A DNA stretch of 64,000 nt from Ascaphus truei (GCA_036426205.1 CM071568.1:54621575-54685574); one strand, 5' to 3'; shown: positions 1-11,215, counted from the first letter of the stretch. The notes: generated by a model from the sequence alone, not told the origin. Numbers and translations: made by a program.

Positions 1-113
1 AAGATCCAGGTCTGGCAACACTCCCGTATCTATCTGTTCCCCACCCTGGTCATCCCCGGCCATGACCTGCAGTCCTTTGGGCTGACTAATGTTACCAAAA
101 GTCCCAGCCTTTC

Positions 114-881
114 TTAACCAGTCCTCTTTTTCCGCACATCTCTGTTTACGTGTCTTTGGGACATGGTGTCTACGGGGGAAAATCTCTGGGGAAAAAGGAA
201 CAAGTCTCCGGGCTTCTCCGGTACCAGAGAAGTAGGCTCCGTAGGAGTAGGGGCCAACAATGTTTCGAGGTAGGGACAGTCTCGGCCAAGTAGAACAGGA
301 GCAGGTAGCCAGGGAGCAACTCCCACTAGTAGGCTAGCCTCTTGATCCTGGATACGCAGTGTAACGTTCGCCGTCGGGTATCTCTTTGTATCCCCATGGA
401 TACACTCGATATTCCAAGGAGAGTCATAAGATAGTCTATTGCTTGAAATTAGGCCCTCTAGTATCAGGGTTTTTCCAGAGCCCGAGTCCAGCATGGCGTT
501 TACTTTTGTCCCCTCCAGAGATGCTGGGACTAACCACGGATTGTGGTCCCCTCGGAGACAAGCTGTGGCAGTGGTTCTGCCATATGAACAGTCCATCTCC
601 TCATCTCCTGAGTCCGCAAACTCGGTCGTCCGTGGAAGCTCTCGACGGGGCTCGGTGTTTGGACCTCTCCGCTGTTGGATGGGGTCCTCCCTTCTGGTTG
701 GTGGGGTTATCCTCTCCACCGGGTGAGTGATAGGAGTCCAGGTTCTCGGGGAATACTGTGGGTGGCGGCCTCCCTTGAGTGATCCAGTGGCCTCGGACCC
801 AGGATGGGTGGATCTCCCGAGCTGGCGGGTTGTAGGCCCCTCGATTGTCTGCTCTCCTGCCTCTAGTATCACCGGAAGCAA
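114..881 (-). pseudogene. retropepsin (protease) of the same Gypsy element
   Basis: An open frame of 255 codons overlaps the end of gag. Its C-terminal half has the retropepsin signature: LDSGSGKTLI with the catalytic Asp (D-S-G variant of D-T-G) near residue 130, then the second conserved strand PVLLGRDCP near residue 196. Such proteases are homodimeric aspartic enzymes that cleave Gag-Pol during particle maturation. The N-terminal third is Pro/Arg-rich linker. The frame ends at 114 close to the window edge, so the relation to pol cannot be seen. Recognition of the fold is firm; activity of this copy is unknown. Confidence 0.72.
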
Positions 882-1627
882 CTGGTGTTTGCACCGGCCG
901 TTCCCAGATATCCTGTTGGGTGTCGTCGCCCAGGAAGTTTTCCACCAAGCGGACCGCTGAATCCAGGGAAAATGCAGCGTGTCTTTTTACCCAGGAGCGG
1001 GAGGAGGGGGGCAGTATCTGTATGAACTGCTCAAGCACAAACTGTTCAAGGATCTCTGCCTTGTCATGTTTTCCCGGTTGTATCCACCTGGTACATAAGT
1101 CTACTAAGCGGTGGGCTACGACCCGGGGTCTGTCTCGGTTTGTATATTTGACTGTCCGGAACCGCTGTAGGTAGGTCTCTGGCGTGAGGCCTAGGCGATC
1201 CAGAATAGCAGCCTTTAGTTTCTGATAGTCCATGGCCTCATCCGCTGGAAGAGCCTGGTAGGCTGCCTGAGCTTCCCCTATGAGGAGTGGAGCCAGAGTC
1301 GTTACCCAGCGATCAACTGTCCAGCCGTGGGCCGTGGCTACCCTTTCAAAAGTGAGGAGAAAATGCCTCTGGGTCTTCGTTTGGCTTCATTTTAGGCAGC
1401 ATCACCGGTGGGTTATTTGGAATCCCTGGTCTGCCTGGGGTTGGGCCTTCGACCAGCAGTTGGAGTAGCTTTTCCTCTTGCCGGGCCTGTTGCTCATCTT
1501 GCTGGGCTTGTCGCTCAGCTTGCTGGGCTTGTCGCTCATCTTGCTGGGCTTGTCGCTCTGCTTGCTTCTCTGCTAGCTGGAGCTGTTGCTCAAGGAACTG
1601 AGAAAAAAATTTCTCCATTTTTTCCAT
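601..1627 (-). pseudogene. gag of SCAN/Gmr1-like Gypsy element, frameshifted
   Basis: The start codon at 1625-1627 opens a glutamine-rich N-terminus with several QAQQDER/QAQQAER heptad-like repeats, probably a coiled coil for capsid assembly. This frame stops at about 1346, where a T-run on the reverse strand appears to have gained one base; the protein continues in another frame. The downstream part (1233 to 601) has a helical domain with the motif FVLEQFIQILP and then SWVKRH, the typical SCAN/Gmr1 capsid pattern, followed by a basic, Arg/Pro-rich tail where a zinc knuckle would be expected but is not clearly seen. The tail overlaps the protease frame by about 280 nt, as expected for gag-pro frameshifting elements. 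It is a retroelement capsid, not a host zinc-finger gene: there are no C2H2 fingers nearby. Confidence 0.72.
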
Positions 1628-1673
1628 TTTTTTTTTTTTTGTGTGGCCCTTCAGATACAGGGGCCGTCCGATA

Positions 1674-1690
1674 TCCCACTTCTGACACCA
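1674..1690 (-). promoter_or_regulatory. primer binding site complementary to tRNA-Leu 3' end
   Basis: On the reverse strand TGGTGTCAGAAGTGGGA follows the LTR end after a 2-nt spacer. It is the complement of the 3' end of vertebrate tRNA-Leu (CAA type), including CCA, from memory of that tRNA. This fixes the orientation and the LTR boundary at 1693. Confidence 0.75.
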
Positions 1691-1692
1691 CC

Positions 1693-2163
1693 TGTGGCAG
1701 GACGGCCTGTAGCCGAGGTCAGGGAACAGTCCACACGTATATTTTCAGGATAAATAAAAACGTTCAGTGGCTTTATTTCTCCACAGTAACATAACATGCG
1801 GGTACACTGTCCCTTTAACAAAATAAATCCTGCTCCACTTTGGGAGAAAAACTGACTAATAACACAGCAGACCTATCTAGCAGGCTGGCTGGCTAAACCA
1901 GAACCAAACCATAAGGGTACTTTAAGCAGTCAGTAAGCAAATGAATAATCCTTACTTTAGTTGAAGTAGTCTTTGGTGAAATCCCTCTGGCTAAGGGCTC
2001 ACGCAGCAGTGTGCTTCTCTCTCTCTCTCTCTGGCAGCTACTGCCAGTCACATGATCCTTACTGTATCTACCTTGCTGGCTCTCAGGTGTCAGCTAAAGA
2101 GTTCTGATTTCCTAACTTCCACCTGAGTTAACCCTTATGAGTGCTGGAGGAAGCACTCAGACA
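1693..2163 (-). repeat. LTR of the SCAN-gag Gypsy element
   Basis: On the reverse strand the segment starts TGTCTGAGTGC and ends CTGCCACA, giving TG...CA ends. It contains an AATAAA signal and a CT microsatellite near 2020. The inner edge (1693) is set by the primer site; the outer edge (2163) is my best guess from a TG start and could not be tested against the second LTR, which is outside the window. Confidence 0.5.
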
Positions 2164-3179
2164 TATGTCTCCCAGGCGTAACTGATAGGAGTTGACTTCA
2201 CTCTGTCACAGACACCATCAATATGACTGTAGATGCTGATCACTGACAGAATTCTGCCCACTAGGTTACACAGTTGCACACATCTGTACATGTTGCTGGC
2301 TAGTCGCAAGGACAAAGGATACAAGAGTCTTCCTCTCACCCAGGGGAGAGAGAGGATGAAGGAGAGTCCCTGCCTGATCCCTGGATAGGGTGAAGGAGGG
2401 ATGAAGCAGGTGGGAACTGAGACTTCCCCATTGCGGGGTAAGCCTGTACACTTGGCTAGCTAGTCAAGGCCACCTGAAGCAGTGGAAATAAGCACTATCC
2501 AGAAGTCCTGAGGCGTATGCAGAAAACTGCTGCTAAGCTGTAAAATGTATGCTGCAAATAAAGATCCTGCTGCAATTATACTTCAGCCTATGGTGGCAGT
2601 CCCTGGGCTGAGAGAAGGTATGTGTGTAGTGGTGGGTGCTGACGTCTACACTGTGGGAGCCATCAATACTAGAGGCGCTGAAACACCATGAAAGAACCAG
2701 AGTCCTGTGAAGCAGTCTGTCCAAGTCTCAACACCCTGCAGACCACTCAGACCTCCTGCGAACCAACAGGTGAAGCACAAAACAGCGAGGTAACATGCTC
2801 CCTTCCCAGATACTGACCTCTAAGAGAGGTGGGGGGGAAACACGGGTTATATTTGGAGGCGCTGCTGAGATCTGCTGAGATGCGAGACAGGACAGGCTTT
2901 TAGAGCAGCAAGCAGCAGCAGTGTAAGCAGCAAGGGGCCAGGCTCTTGAAGCTACTTAAGGGACCTTGGGCACCCAGTTGTGTTAAGGAAGGGGGGAGTT
3001 TGTCCCTGTAGCTATAACAGGGAGGGGATAAGCCTAGACCCTTACCTAGAAAGACAGTGTTGGGACGTGCCCTGAGGGTAAGATACTGCATTGTCATTCT
3101 GCAGATCTCCAGGATGACAGACGGTGCTCCTAAATTCGGACCCAAGCGGGGTCGTTGGGGTTTTTCACCCAGGGGAGGA
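2164..3179 (+). mobile_element. deleted Gypsy element remnant: leader joined to the 3' internal end
   Basis: At about 2664 a primer-site-like AGAGGCGCTGAA is followed by a leader that matches those at 6073-6250 and 17916-18058 (shared TATATTTGGAGGCGCTGCTG near 2850). From about 2900 the sequence instead resembles the 3' internal end of such elements and finishes in a purine tract at about 3170-3179, matching 17320-17343. The body (gag-pol) is absent, so this is an internally deleted copy. The segment 2164-2663 is probably its LTR (AATAAA near 2557), but its start was not resolved. Confidence 0.5.
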
Positions 3180-3470
3180 TGTAACAGAGTATGTCCCAAC
3201 CGTGCCTGTTCCTCTCCATCCAGTGTATCTGTTTTGTAAGCCCTGTTAAGATCCAGGCATTAGTAGGTTAATCTGTGGGCCCTTGACCCCCCTTCCTGCT
3301 GCCCCAAAAGTGGAGGAAGGTCTGTGTGACTCATGGTCTGTGTACAGCCCCTTGTAGGTGGGTACAGTCCATGAGCCCGCCCTTTCTGAAAGTTTCTAAT
3401 GGGAGTAGGCTAAAGTTAGGGGAGTCTTCCTCTCCACCTTGGAGAGGGAGGATGTGTGCCCAGCTTGAAA
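3180..3470 (+). repeat. start of a Gypsy LTR (right edge unresolved)
   Basis: Begins TGTAACAGAG directly after the purine tract. Its first 100 bases resemble the LTR starting at 35923 (shared CCTGTTAAGATC). I could not place the 3' edge. Confidence 0.45.
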
Positions 3471-3471
3471 C

Positions 3472-3763
3472 ATGGCTCCGACTAAATCTCCTACCACCCA
3501 ACGGAGTGGACGACTAAATAAGCGTCGGATCAAAATAATTATCCAAGTTATACCTGTGAGAGGAATCAAAGTGATGAGTCTGACATTGAAGGAGAGTATG
3601 GTGTGGAGAGGCTACTAGGTAATTTGCTAAGTGTGATGGATGCTGATGACACTTACTCTCGAGCACAGGATGGCATACTTCAGAGCTCTCCACCTAGTGC
3701 TCCGAGTGAGCTGGATCCTGAGGATAACAAGTTTGTCCCTTGGAACCGCATTCTGGACGAGTA
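3472..3763 (+). pseudogene. short coding-like remnant, unrecognised
   Basis: An ATG at 3472 opens a basic peptide start (MAPTKSPTTQRSGRLNKRR); after about 25 codons the apparent continuation lies in another frame as an acidic, Ser/Asp-rich stretch ending in VPWNRILDE and a TAA at about 3761. The composition shift from basic to acidic and the unbroken second frame look protein-like, and the LTR context suggests a retroelement accessory or gag N-terminus, but I do not recognise a family. It may be chance. Confidence 0.2.
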
Positions 3764-3821
3764 AGGCAGTTACATTTCTGAGCCCCATTAATTTCAGGTC
3801 CATGGGCTTCCTGATGTTCAG

Positions 3822-3925
3822 ACCTCTGTAGGGGGTACTGGCATCTCCTGCAAGTTTAAATCTCCTGCGTCACAGTGACCTTGACATTTAAACAGTGCAG
3901 AGATACAGACACCCCCTACAGAGGT
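3822..3925. repeat. 104-bp inverted repeat (hairpin)
   Basis: ACCTCTGTAGGGGGT at 3822-3836 is perfectly inverted at 3911-3925, and inner parts (GTTTAAAT/ATTTAAAC, GGCATCTC/GAGATAC) pair imperfectly. Looks like a tiny MITE or fold-back. Confidence 0.6.
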
Positions 3926-5238
3926 ATGAACCTTTGCCACATTCCAGGTAAAGATCAATTGGTCTACATCCACAATGGTTAGTTAGTGCTTTGTGGACAC
4001 TGCCAGAATAATACTTGATTTTAAAATGTAATGAAAATGCGTCCTTTAGTAAAAAAAAAAATAATAATTTAAAAGCACTCATTACTTAATTTCCTATACA
4101 AAATCTCTATAAACATTTCAATTTTTACAGATTTCAATAGTTCCATATTACTTTGTATGATAGAACTCTATGAAAAAGGGAGAAAAAGGTATATTTTAGT
4201 GCAACCTACCTGTATGGATGCATATTCACATGTTTTGAAACAGGGCAACACTGATAAGCGATGTAACACGTGAATGATCTGTTTCCGGTTGGCTTCTTTT
4301 TTTTTTGTTGCTTTCTTTATAAAATGGTTGTTATTTCCAGAAGCTAATTGGAGAAAATAATGACCACTAAGCTCTAAACATCTGATTCTGTTTTGGACAA
4401 AACAAGTTTAATGCCAAAGACTGAAGCTGTCAAATACCAGCTGCACACTACATAAAGATCTTTGTGTTTGTAATCTATAAATGATTTTCTGTCCCAGTGC
4501 TTCAACCACAGGACCAGATAATTGTGTTTATTTTGTTAGATAGTGTGCCCAGCTAAATCAGCAGATATCAAGCTGTTGGTCATGAAAGTATGCTTTATAA
4601 GCACCGAAAATATAAATTAATAGCATAGTAGATTTGTGTCATGTGATGTAATGGAAACATAGTTAATACTGTACATTTTGAAAAATAGAGTTACTATAAA
4701 AAAATAAGTGCAAATACATTAAATGCAGAAACAATAACACAATTGCAACTCAGTGTGAATAATGTTGGTACTTTAGTGTGAACAATGTCGTTTGTAGTAT
4801 ACAGTATATCTCTGTATTGTGTGCAGTATGTCCTACTACATCGTGCCATGGGTTGCAATAACATTGGTTAAATCTTTATACTGGATATACACAGGGGTAC
4901 ACACAGGGTAAGGTACACATTCACTAGAAGGGAATTGTGTATGCACAGGGAGGAATTGGTAATGAATGAAACATTCACTTACATTACTTTTTGAAGGCAA
5001 TGCAGGACACGTGGGGCTGCTGAAAATTTGATAAAATGTGGAGATGTGAACTCTGCTTATGACATGTATTGTGTACAGACAGTATTATTTTATGAAATGT
5101 ACCATGTAGTTTGATCCAGGAGTAGTTTTTTCAGTTGATCATCTTTTGCGAGGAAGGCTAATGAATGTATTCAATTTCCAGTGTGTGGCTCTCCAAAGTT
5201 CTATGAGCTCATACATCCTTTAAAATCTATGTACTGTC
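3926..5238. other. AT-rich stretch without recognisable gene
   Basis: No ORF with family resemblance, no clear repeat boundaries. Short A/T homopolymers only. Confidence 0.5.
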
Positions 5239-6070
5239 TGTAGCATGGTCTCCCACTTACCTCCAGGCTGCAGACCACATGTTGCCAGGCAACCAATAGT
5301 GCTGCTAGAATCTCCTGAGGGGAGATTGGAACGTTAGTTGAGCTGACAGTTAGGACTGTTGGGGCAGTTAAGAGTTGGAAGCTAGACACTGAAGGGGTAG
5401 GGTGTGAGTGTGCAGGTGCCTGTGGCATCTGCACTATTCCAGAGACCCCTGATAGGCCCCAGCTAGGCCCAATTCCCCTCAGTTTGTGGCTGCTACAGGG
5501 ACAGGCACATAGATAGGGATACTGCCCCTGTAGCTTGTAGTGAGGGACTCAGCCAGGACACAGCAGCATCCTGGCCCTTGGTGGTCTGGGACCAGACCAT
5601 CTCATGGAAGAGACTGTCCTTGAGGTGGACATCCCACGCGGGGACCACCCCATGAGGAAGCACCGGAGTCGTGAATCATCATTGGGTCCCTGTACCGCAT
5701 CACAGGACGCAGCGTGCCCGGGTTCGGACGCACTCGGCAGGTACCCCATGCACAAGTGCACCAACATACACTATAGAGGCAGCACTGACCATATATAAGG
5801 GTGAGGGGTTATATCCTTGTGGACACTAGAGTAGTTGGGTGCCCGAGGGCCCGTCAGTTACGGTGGGGACTGTGAACAAGTGTGTGGGAAACTGGGCGGG
5901 TGGTTACGGCCATGTGAGGCCTGGTGGGTACGCTGTAACCAGTAGTCATACTATCGTTCTGTAGTAAAGTTGTTACCTTATGTTTCACCCATTGTGTGTG
6001 GTTATTGTATAAGCTATGTATATACTGTAGGTCCTGTAACGGGTAATTCCACACAGTAGAAACCGTTACA
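5239..6070 (+). repeat. LTR of PNMA-like Gypsy element (left)
   Basis: Begins TGTAGCATGGTCTCCC, ends AACCGTTACA, TG...CA, followed after GG by the primer-site-like TGGAGGTGCTG. Aligns along its length with 17344-17913. Confidence 0.75.
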
Positions 6071-6072
6071 GG

Positions 6073-6285
6073 TGGAGGTGCTGAAGAACACCGTACCAGT
6101 ATACACCCCAGGCTCCCTGCAGTGGAGGCTCAGACCTCCTGTGAGCCACAGTTATTGCACCACACACACCGTAGCCACACATCCTCCAACGGGGTGGGGG
6201 AAAGTGTGCTATATTTGGAGGCGCTGCTGAGATCTCAGACCCGGGGTGCCCTACTCAGCAGTTAAATTACAAAGACCCGAACACC
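6073..6285 (+). promoter_or_regulatory. primer site and untranslated leader of the Gypsy element
   Basis: TGGAGGTGCTGAAG lies 2 nt after the LTR. Variants of TGGAGGCGCTG occur at the same place after LTRs near 17.9, 36.7, 38.04, 39.97, 41.1, 45.12 and 61.32 kb, so it is the family's primer site. I could not name the tRNA. Confidence 0.55.
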
Positions 6286-6778
6286 ATGTTTGTACCATCT
6301 AAACAAGAGGTCCACATCTGGGCATTGGGACTGCACGTGAGTCCCTGTTACGTGCTCACAGTGGGAGATATTCCCAGCACTATCCCCGTGCGCGAACATT
6401 GCCAATACATACGCCAACTCCCTGGCCTAGTCAAAGCCCGGGTTTTAGGGAGTAAGTATGCACTATGCACTATGCACCGGCGGACCATATTTCTAGTGGT
6501 TGCCGACCATGACCTATGTGAAGAAGGGGCTCCAAAGGCTCTGTATGTACCAGATGCTCCAGCCAACCCTACCCATGACCTCTACGCCCGGACCTGCCGC
6601 TGGTGTACCCTACCGAGCTGAGCTCTTAAGTACCCCTTACACTCCGTGGAGGAGCATTACATCAGCAGTAAGTTCCCCCATACCCCGGGTGGTATTCATT
6701 TCCAGTGCCTTGCTAGAGATACCCCACAGAACTGAAACGCCACAACCACAAACTACCCCACCACGAGGAAGGACTATC
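6286..6778 (+). pseudogene. N-terminal part of PNMA-like gag, interrupted
   Basis: The ATG at 6286 begins MFVPSKQEVHIWALGL, matching the gag start at 41303 (MFSESKQQVRDWALEL). The N-terminal about 100 residues (ALxL..S..Y.L.VGDIP, then a basic stretch) resemble the N-terminal domain of PNMA/Arc-type Gypsy capsid proteins. This frame stops at 6622; the next part (RVVFISSALLEIP, near 6690-6730) is in a second frame and matches ISFIPVPSELS of the 41-42 kb copy. Homology stops at 6778, where an LTR fragment begins. Gag here would package retroelement RNA; this copy cannot. Confidence 0.65.
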
Positions 6779-6927
6779 TATAAGGAATCGGGGAACACGT
6801 CCTTTGCGACGTGTTCCCTCCTTACCTGTCTTATCTCAGACCTCCGCTCTGGCACAAGCGCGTGTGCTCACCCCCGCTCTGCTTACAAAGCGCACACATG
6901 CACAGCTCTTATAGTGTGCCACGGAGC
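6779..6927 (+). repeat. LTR fragment
   Basis: Begins TATAAGGAATCGGGGAACAC and matches, in opposite orientation, the outer end of the LTR at 16058-16848. Contains a perfect 10-bp inverted repeat GGAACACGTC/GACGTGTTCC. Cut at 6928 by another LTR. Confidence 0.6.
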
Positions 6928-7335
6928 TGTTAGGAATGTGAGCACACAGCGTCTCAGGCGGAGTTCACGGCTCTCTCCTTACACTGCTCAGACCCTTCCA
7001 CTACAACCACGCAAGCCCCCTTCAGCTTCATCACTTACCCCACGGCATGGTGGGACGCTCCACGAGGTTCTTCCTCCTCGTTCTGCGCCGCAGCTGTCGG
7101 CGCGGAATCGCCACCCCGCACGCACGTGCGCACCCCACGTTGCTTCCTCTCATGCACACGTTGGACTTACAGTGCACACACAAAAGCCCTTGAACTTATC
7201 TCCACTCAGGCTCCACCCCCAAACACCGCATGGTTACAATCTGGCTCTTGCTGAGTGTCACCTGAGCTCTAAGAACAGCAGCCAATGCACTGAAGCTCCC
7301 TGGGCTCCTCCAGGCACGCCCCCTCTCCTGGTTGG
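6928..7335 (+). repeat. second LTR fragment, same subfamily as the solo LTR at 8762
   Basis: Starts TGTTAGGAATGTGAGCAC; the first about 150 bases are nearly identical to 8762-8914, then it carries about 250 bases absent from that copy. Its 3' end runs into a minisatellite and was not found. Confidence 0.6.
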
Positions 7336-7339
7336 TCTA

Positions 7340-7590
7340 CCTGCACATCACACACACACATCCCCCCTCTACCTGCACATCACAGACACACATCCCCCCT
7401 CTCCCTGCACATCACACACACACATCTCCCCTCTCCCTGCACATCACACACACACACACACACATCCCGCCTCTCCCTGCACATCACACACACACACAAA
7501 TCCCCCCACTCCCTGCACATCACACACACACACATCCCCCCTCTCCCTGCACATCACGCACACACATCCCCCCTCTCCCTGCATACATAT
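7340..7590. repeat. minisatellite, about 30-bp CA/CT-rich unit
   Basis: Seven or so copies of CTCCCTGCACATCACACACA plus CATCCCCC with variable CA length. Long open frames across it are artefacts of the repeat. Confidence 0.85.
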
Positions 7591-7639
7591 AAGTAAACTC
7601 ACAACAGCCATTGCTGCCTGCAGCCTTTGCTCCTAAGCA

Positions 7640-8761
7640 GAAATGCGTTTAAGTATAAATCTTTAAAGTAGTGTGGAAGTTTAAAAAAGGAAGTTCAAAA
7701 AGAAGTGGGAAAAGTGGACACCATCTACTGCTTCTGATTCCTGCATTTGAACTACGCTGGAAAGGAGTATATCATCCCAGACTGCACATCTCAACACATT
7801 ACTATTGCTGTGATGCCGCCTTTGCTTTTTATATTTGCTGTAACCTCACTTCTTTTAAAATTATGCACTTCCTTCCACCAGCCTCATCATGTGTCAAACT
7901 CTATTCATATTTCACCATCTCTCCGTACTTCACCACTTCTCAGTTCACATGAACTCCTCTCTTACCCGCGCCTCTGTCACCACACAGCTATACCTCCTGC
8001 ACTAAAACACACCCCTACAAATCATCCTCACACATTCTCTTTCTGTCCATGCTTCTCCTCCTCGCTTCTGGGGATATCTCTCCCAATCCTGGTCCCTGCC
8101 TTATTTCTACTTGCTCTCGTCCTCGCATTCCACATGCACCTTCTACTCCTTCTTGTGTAAACCCCTCCAACCTCATACCCATCCCCTGCCACCCTCCTTC
8201 CTCTCTCCCTTTCTCCTGTGCCCTTTGGAATGCTCGCTCCCTCTCTAACAAGTTCCTCTCTGTACATGACTTCTTTCTCTCTCACTCTCTGCTCCTATTT
8301 GCCATAACTGAGACCTGGCTCACTCAGACTGACTCTGCTCTGGAAGCTGCCCTCTCTTATGGTGGCCTTTCCTTCTCCCACACTCCGCACCCTGATGGCA
8401 GGGGTGGAGGCGTGGGGCTCCTGCTCTCCTCTCTCTGCCGCTACCGAACCGTTCCTATTCCTCCCTCTCTTGCTTTTCCCTCCTTTGAGGTTCACACAGT
8501 CCAGATCTTCACTCTTCTCCCGGTCCATGTGGCGGTAATCAATCGCCCACCTTCCTCTTCTCATCCCCCTTCTGCCTTTCTCTCTCACTTTGAATCCTGG
8601 CTCTCTTTCATTCTCTCCTCAGACTCCCCTGTTCTTCTCCTTGGGGACTTCAATTGCCACGTTGATGACCCCTCTCTCCCTTGGGCATCCCGCTTTCTCT
8701 CTCTAACCTCTTCTTTTGGCCTTCAACAGTGGACTGAAGCCAGCACCCACAAGGATGGACA
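7640..8761 (+). mobile_element. L2/CR1-group LINE, 5' half
   Basis: A 5' untranslated stretch (about 7640-8048) precedes the endonuclease ORF. The LINE continues after the solo LTR at 8762-9281, which duplicated GGACA. Part of the 5.2-18 kb nest. Confidence 0.75.
8049..8761 (+). pseudogene. LINE ORF2 N-terminus: 2A-like motif and AP endonuclease
   Basis: From the ATG at 8049 the protein begins with a hydrophobic run ending GDISPNPGP (residues 8-16), a 2A-like motif common at this place in L2/CR1-type elements. The APE-type endonuclease follows: NARSL (about residue 61), ITETWLT (87-92, metal-binding Glu), GGVGLLL (about 120), LLGDFNCH (197-204, catalytic Asp/Asn). The enzyme nicks target DNA for target-primed reverse transcription. 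The frame is open to 8761, where a solo LTR interrupts it; the endonuclease resumes at about 9287 with YLDLVFT and the SDHH catalytic-His motif near 9355. Confidence 0.8.
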
Positions 8762-9281
8762 TGTTAGGAATGTGAGCACACAGCGTCTCAGGCGGAGCTC
8801 ACGGCTCTCTCCTTACACTGCTCAGAACCTTCCACTACAACCACGCAAGCCCCCTTCAGCTTCATCACTTACCCCTCAGCATTGTGGGACGCTCCACGAG
8901 GTTCTTCCTCCTCGCATAGTTTTTGTATGGGTGTTTCACAGTGCTTGTTCTTTGATTCTCTCGGTTTAGACGCGGCTTGGCAGACTACCCCCTTTGGCTC
9001 TCGACTTCGGATTGTTCCTGTTTAAGTACCTTCTGGCTCCCTTCGACCTCGGCACTCATCTCGATTCCTCCATACATCTCCTACCCCTGATATCGGCAAC
9101 GGCAACGACCATTCTTCTGGGAAAACGGTATCGGCAAGTATTCTCGCAATACACCCCATCTGGCCTGGCACCATCTAATACCACAACCCAGACACGTCCC
9201 TCGCTCTGTCGGTGTGTGTATTCATACCTGCCACCTCAGTTCTAGGGACAGGTCTGGTCTGCGGGCTACTCCGGCGTAACA
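8762..9281 (+). mobile_element. solo LTR with GGACA target duplications
   Basis: 520 bp, TGTTAGG...CGTAACA, flanked by GGACA at 8757-8761 and 9282-9286. It sits inside the LINE endonuclease codons. Orientation follows the family at 6928. The end resembles the chromovirus LTR end at 14.6 kb (CACCTCAGT, then GGTCTG.), so it is a related Gypsy LTR. Confidence 0.88.
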
Positions 9282-11215
9282 GGACACTACCTAGACCTGG
9301 TTTTCACTAAAAACTTCTCTCTCTCCGATTTCTACATTTCCCCTTTTCCTCTCTCTGACCATCACCTCATCTCATTTTCTCTCTCTCGCTTCTCTCCATC
9401 TCGCCCTCGTTTTTGCAGAAACCTGCGCTCTATTAACCTACCAGCTCTTGATTCTACTTTACGCTCCTCCCTCTCCTCTCTCAGTTCTGCTTCAGACCCT
9501 GACAACCTGGTCAGGAACTACAACTCTGCCTTATCTTCCTCTCTCGATCTTCATGCCCCACTTTTTCTCTGCCGTCCTCGCCCTTCTAACCCCAGACCCT
9601 GGCTAAACTCCCACACACGCATGCTGCGTTCCTCCACTCGTTCCTCTGAACGTCTCTGGAGGAAATCTCATACGCTCGCAGACTTCATTCACTACAAATT
9701 TATGCTATTCTGTTTCAACTCTGCCCTCTCTCAGGCTAAACAAACTTACTTTTCATCACTAATCAACACACACAAGTCTAACCCACGCTGACTCTTTTCT
9801 GTCTTTGACTCTCTACTCAGACCACCCTCAGCTGCCTCCTCTTCTTCCTCCATCTCACCTCAGGACTTTGCTGACTTTTCTGTGGAATCCATACGACAGA
9901 ACATCCCATCTGTTGCCTCCTCCCATCCCACACTGCTTCCCAACTCTCCTCCTGCCTTTCTTGACTCTTTTTCCGCTATCTCGGAGGAGGATGTGTCACT
10001 GCTGATCTCCTCTTCTCCCTCTACCACTTGCCCTCTTGATCCCATTCATTCCCATCTCCTAAAACCTCTTGCTCCTTCTATAATCCCTACAGTATGCTCA
10101 CACAGATCTTTAACTCTTCCTTCTACTCTAGTACCTTTCCATCCTCCTTCAAGCATGCAACCGTTATACCATTACTCAAAAACAGCAAGCTTGACCCTAC
10201 CTGTCCTTCTAACTATCGACCTGTCTCCCTCCTGCCTTTTGCCTCCTAACTCCTTAAACGTCTTGTATTCTCTCGATTGCTATACTTTCTCAACACCTAT
10301 TCTCTCCTAGACCCTCTACAATCTGGCTTCGGCACTGCTCACTCTACTGAAACAGCCCTCACTAAAATAACTGACGACCTCCATGCTGCCAAAGACAGAG
10401 GTCATTACACTCTGCTCATATTACTCGACCTCTCTGCAGTATTCGACACCATGGACCACCTTCTTCTCCTTCACATTCTCCATAGTCTTGGTATTCGGAA
10501 TAAAGCTTTATCCTGGATCTCCTCTTACCTCTCCCATCGTACTTTCAGTGTCTCTTTTGCTAACACCTCCTCCTTTGATCTCTCTGTGGGGGTACCCCAG
10601 GGCTCTGTCCTGGGACCCCTTCTTTTTTCTCTTTACACACTCTCGGCTAGGTGACCTAATCACATCTTTTGGAGTTTTGGAGTTTTTGTAAATTATAACT
10701 CTTAGGGCTGCCGAAACATCAAATTTACTCTTTCAACCCAGATGACCCTTACACCTAGCTATCGAGACCAACAGTTTCTGAATGCCGTACTCTTGGAATA
10801 TTGTCTAGATGTGCCATCCGCCGACGAAACTTAACATTGGGCAAAACAGAGCTCCTGTATACATGCCTCTCACCCTCAAAACGCCTGCCCTGACTACCTC
10901 CTATTCCACATTGTTATTGGAAATCGGATGTCATGTCACCCAGTAGCTCCAAGCACGCTGCCTAGGGGTGATTACACTTGATTCCTCTCTCTATTTCTAT
11001 CTCATATTCTAAAAACTGTTTGTCAAAACTTGTCGCAGTCCAATGTTCCTCCGCAATATCATGAAAAGATTAGATTTACGCCCCTTCAGCTCTGTACCAA
11101 ATGCTAAAACTCGGATCAGTGCGCCTCTCTCACGTCTCGTATTACTTGTTAACCGCGCTGTTTCCGGGCTCCGTGCCTCTCACCTGTTCTACAGTTTAAA
11201 TCTATCCTAACGCTT
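9282..11215 (+). pseudogene. L2-like LINE ORF2, reverse transcriptase half (decayed)
   Basis: Continues the LINE: end of the endonuclease, a Ser/Leu-rich linker with a stop near 9790, then RT. Visible RT motifs are [12 protein letters not shown] (about 10325), [13 protein letters not shown] (about 10427, catalytic Asp of motif A) and [17 protein letters not shown] (about 10587, motif B). After about 10640 the frame is lost; scattered matches to the remaining RT and C-terminus continue to about 11215. The YADD box region is damaged. [16 protein letters not shown] with LLDLSA.FDT.DH is typical of the L2/CR1 group. Non-functional. Confidence 0.75.

Larger units (their letters stand above)
1..2163 (-). 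mobile_element. 5' portion of a Ty3/Gypsy retrotransposon with SCAN-like gag (reverse orientation)
   Basis: Reading the reverse strand from 2163 downwards the order is LTR, primer binding site, gag, protease, then the window edge, so reverse transcriptase and integrase would lie outside. The capsid part resembles the SCAN domain, which is known to derive from gag of Gmr1-like Gypsy elements; the assignment to that lineage is inference from this resemblance. Gag is broken by a frameshift, so this copy is decayed. The higher-coordinate LTR edge is the least certain part. Confidence 0.75.

Noticed and set aside
1674..1690. tRNA-Leu-like sequence
   Set aside because: Only the 3' 17 bases match; it is a retroelement primer site, not a tRNA gene.
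6500..7636. 378-codon frame across 6500-7636
   Set aside because: Runs through gag in a wrong frame, two LTR fragments and a minisatellite; composite by chance.
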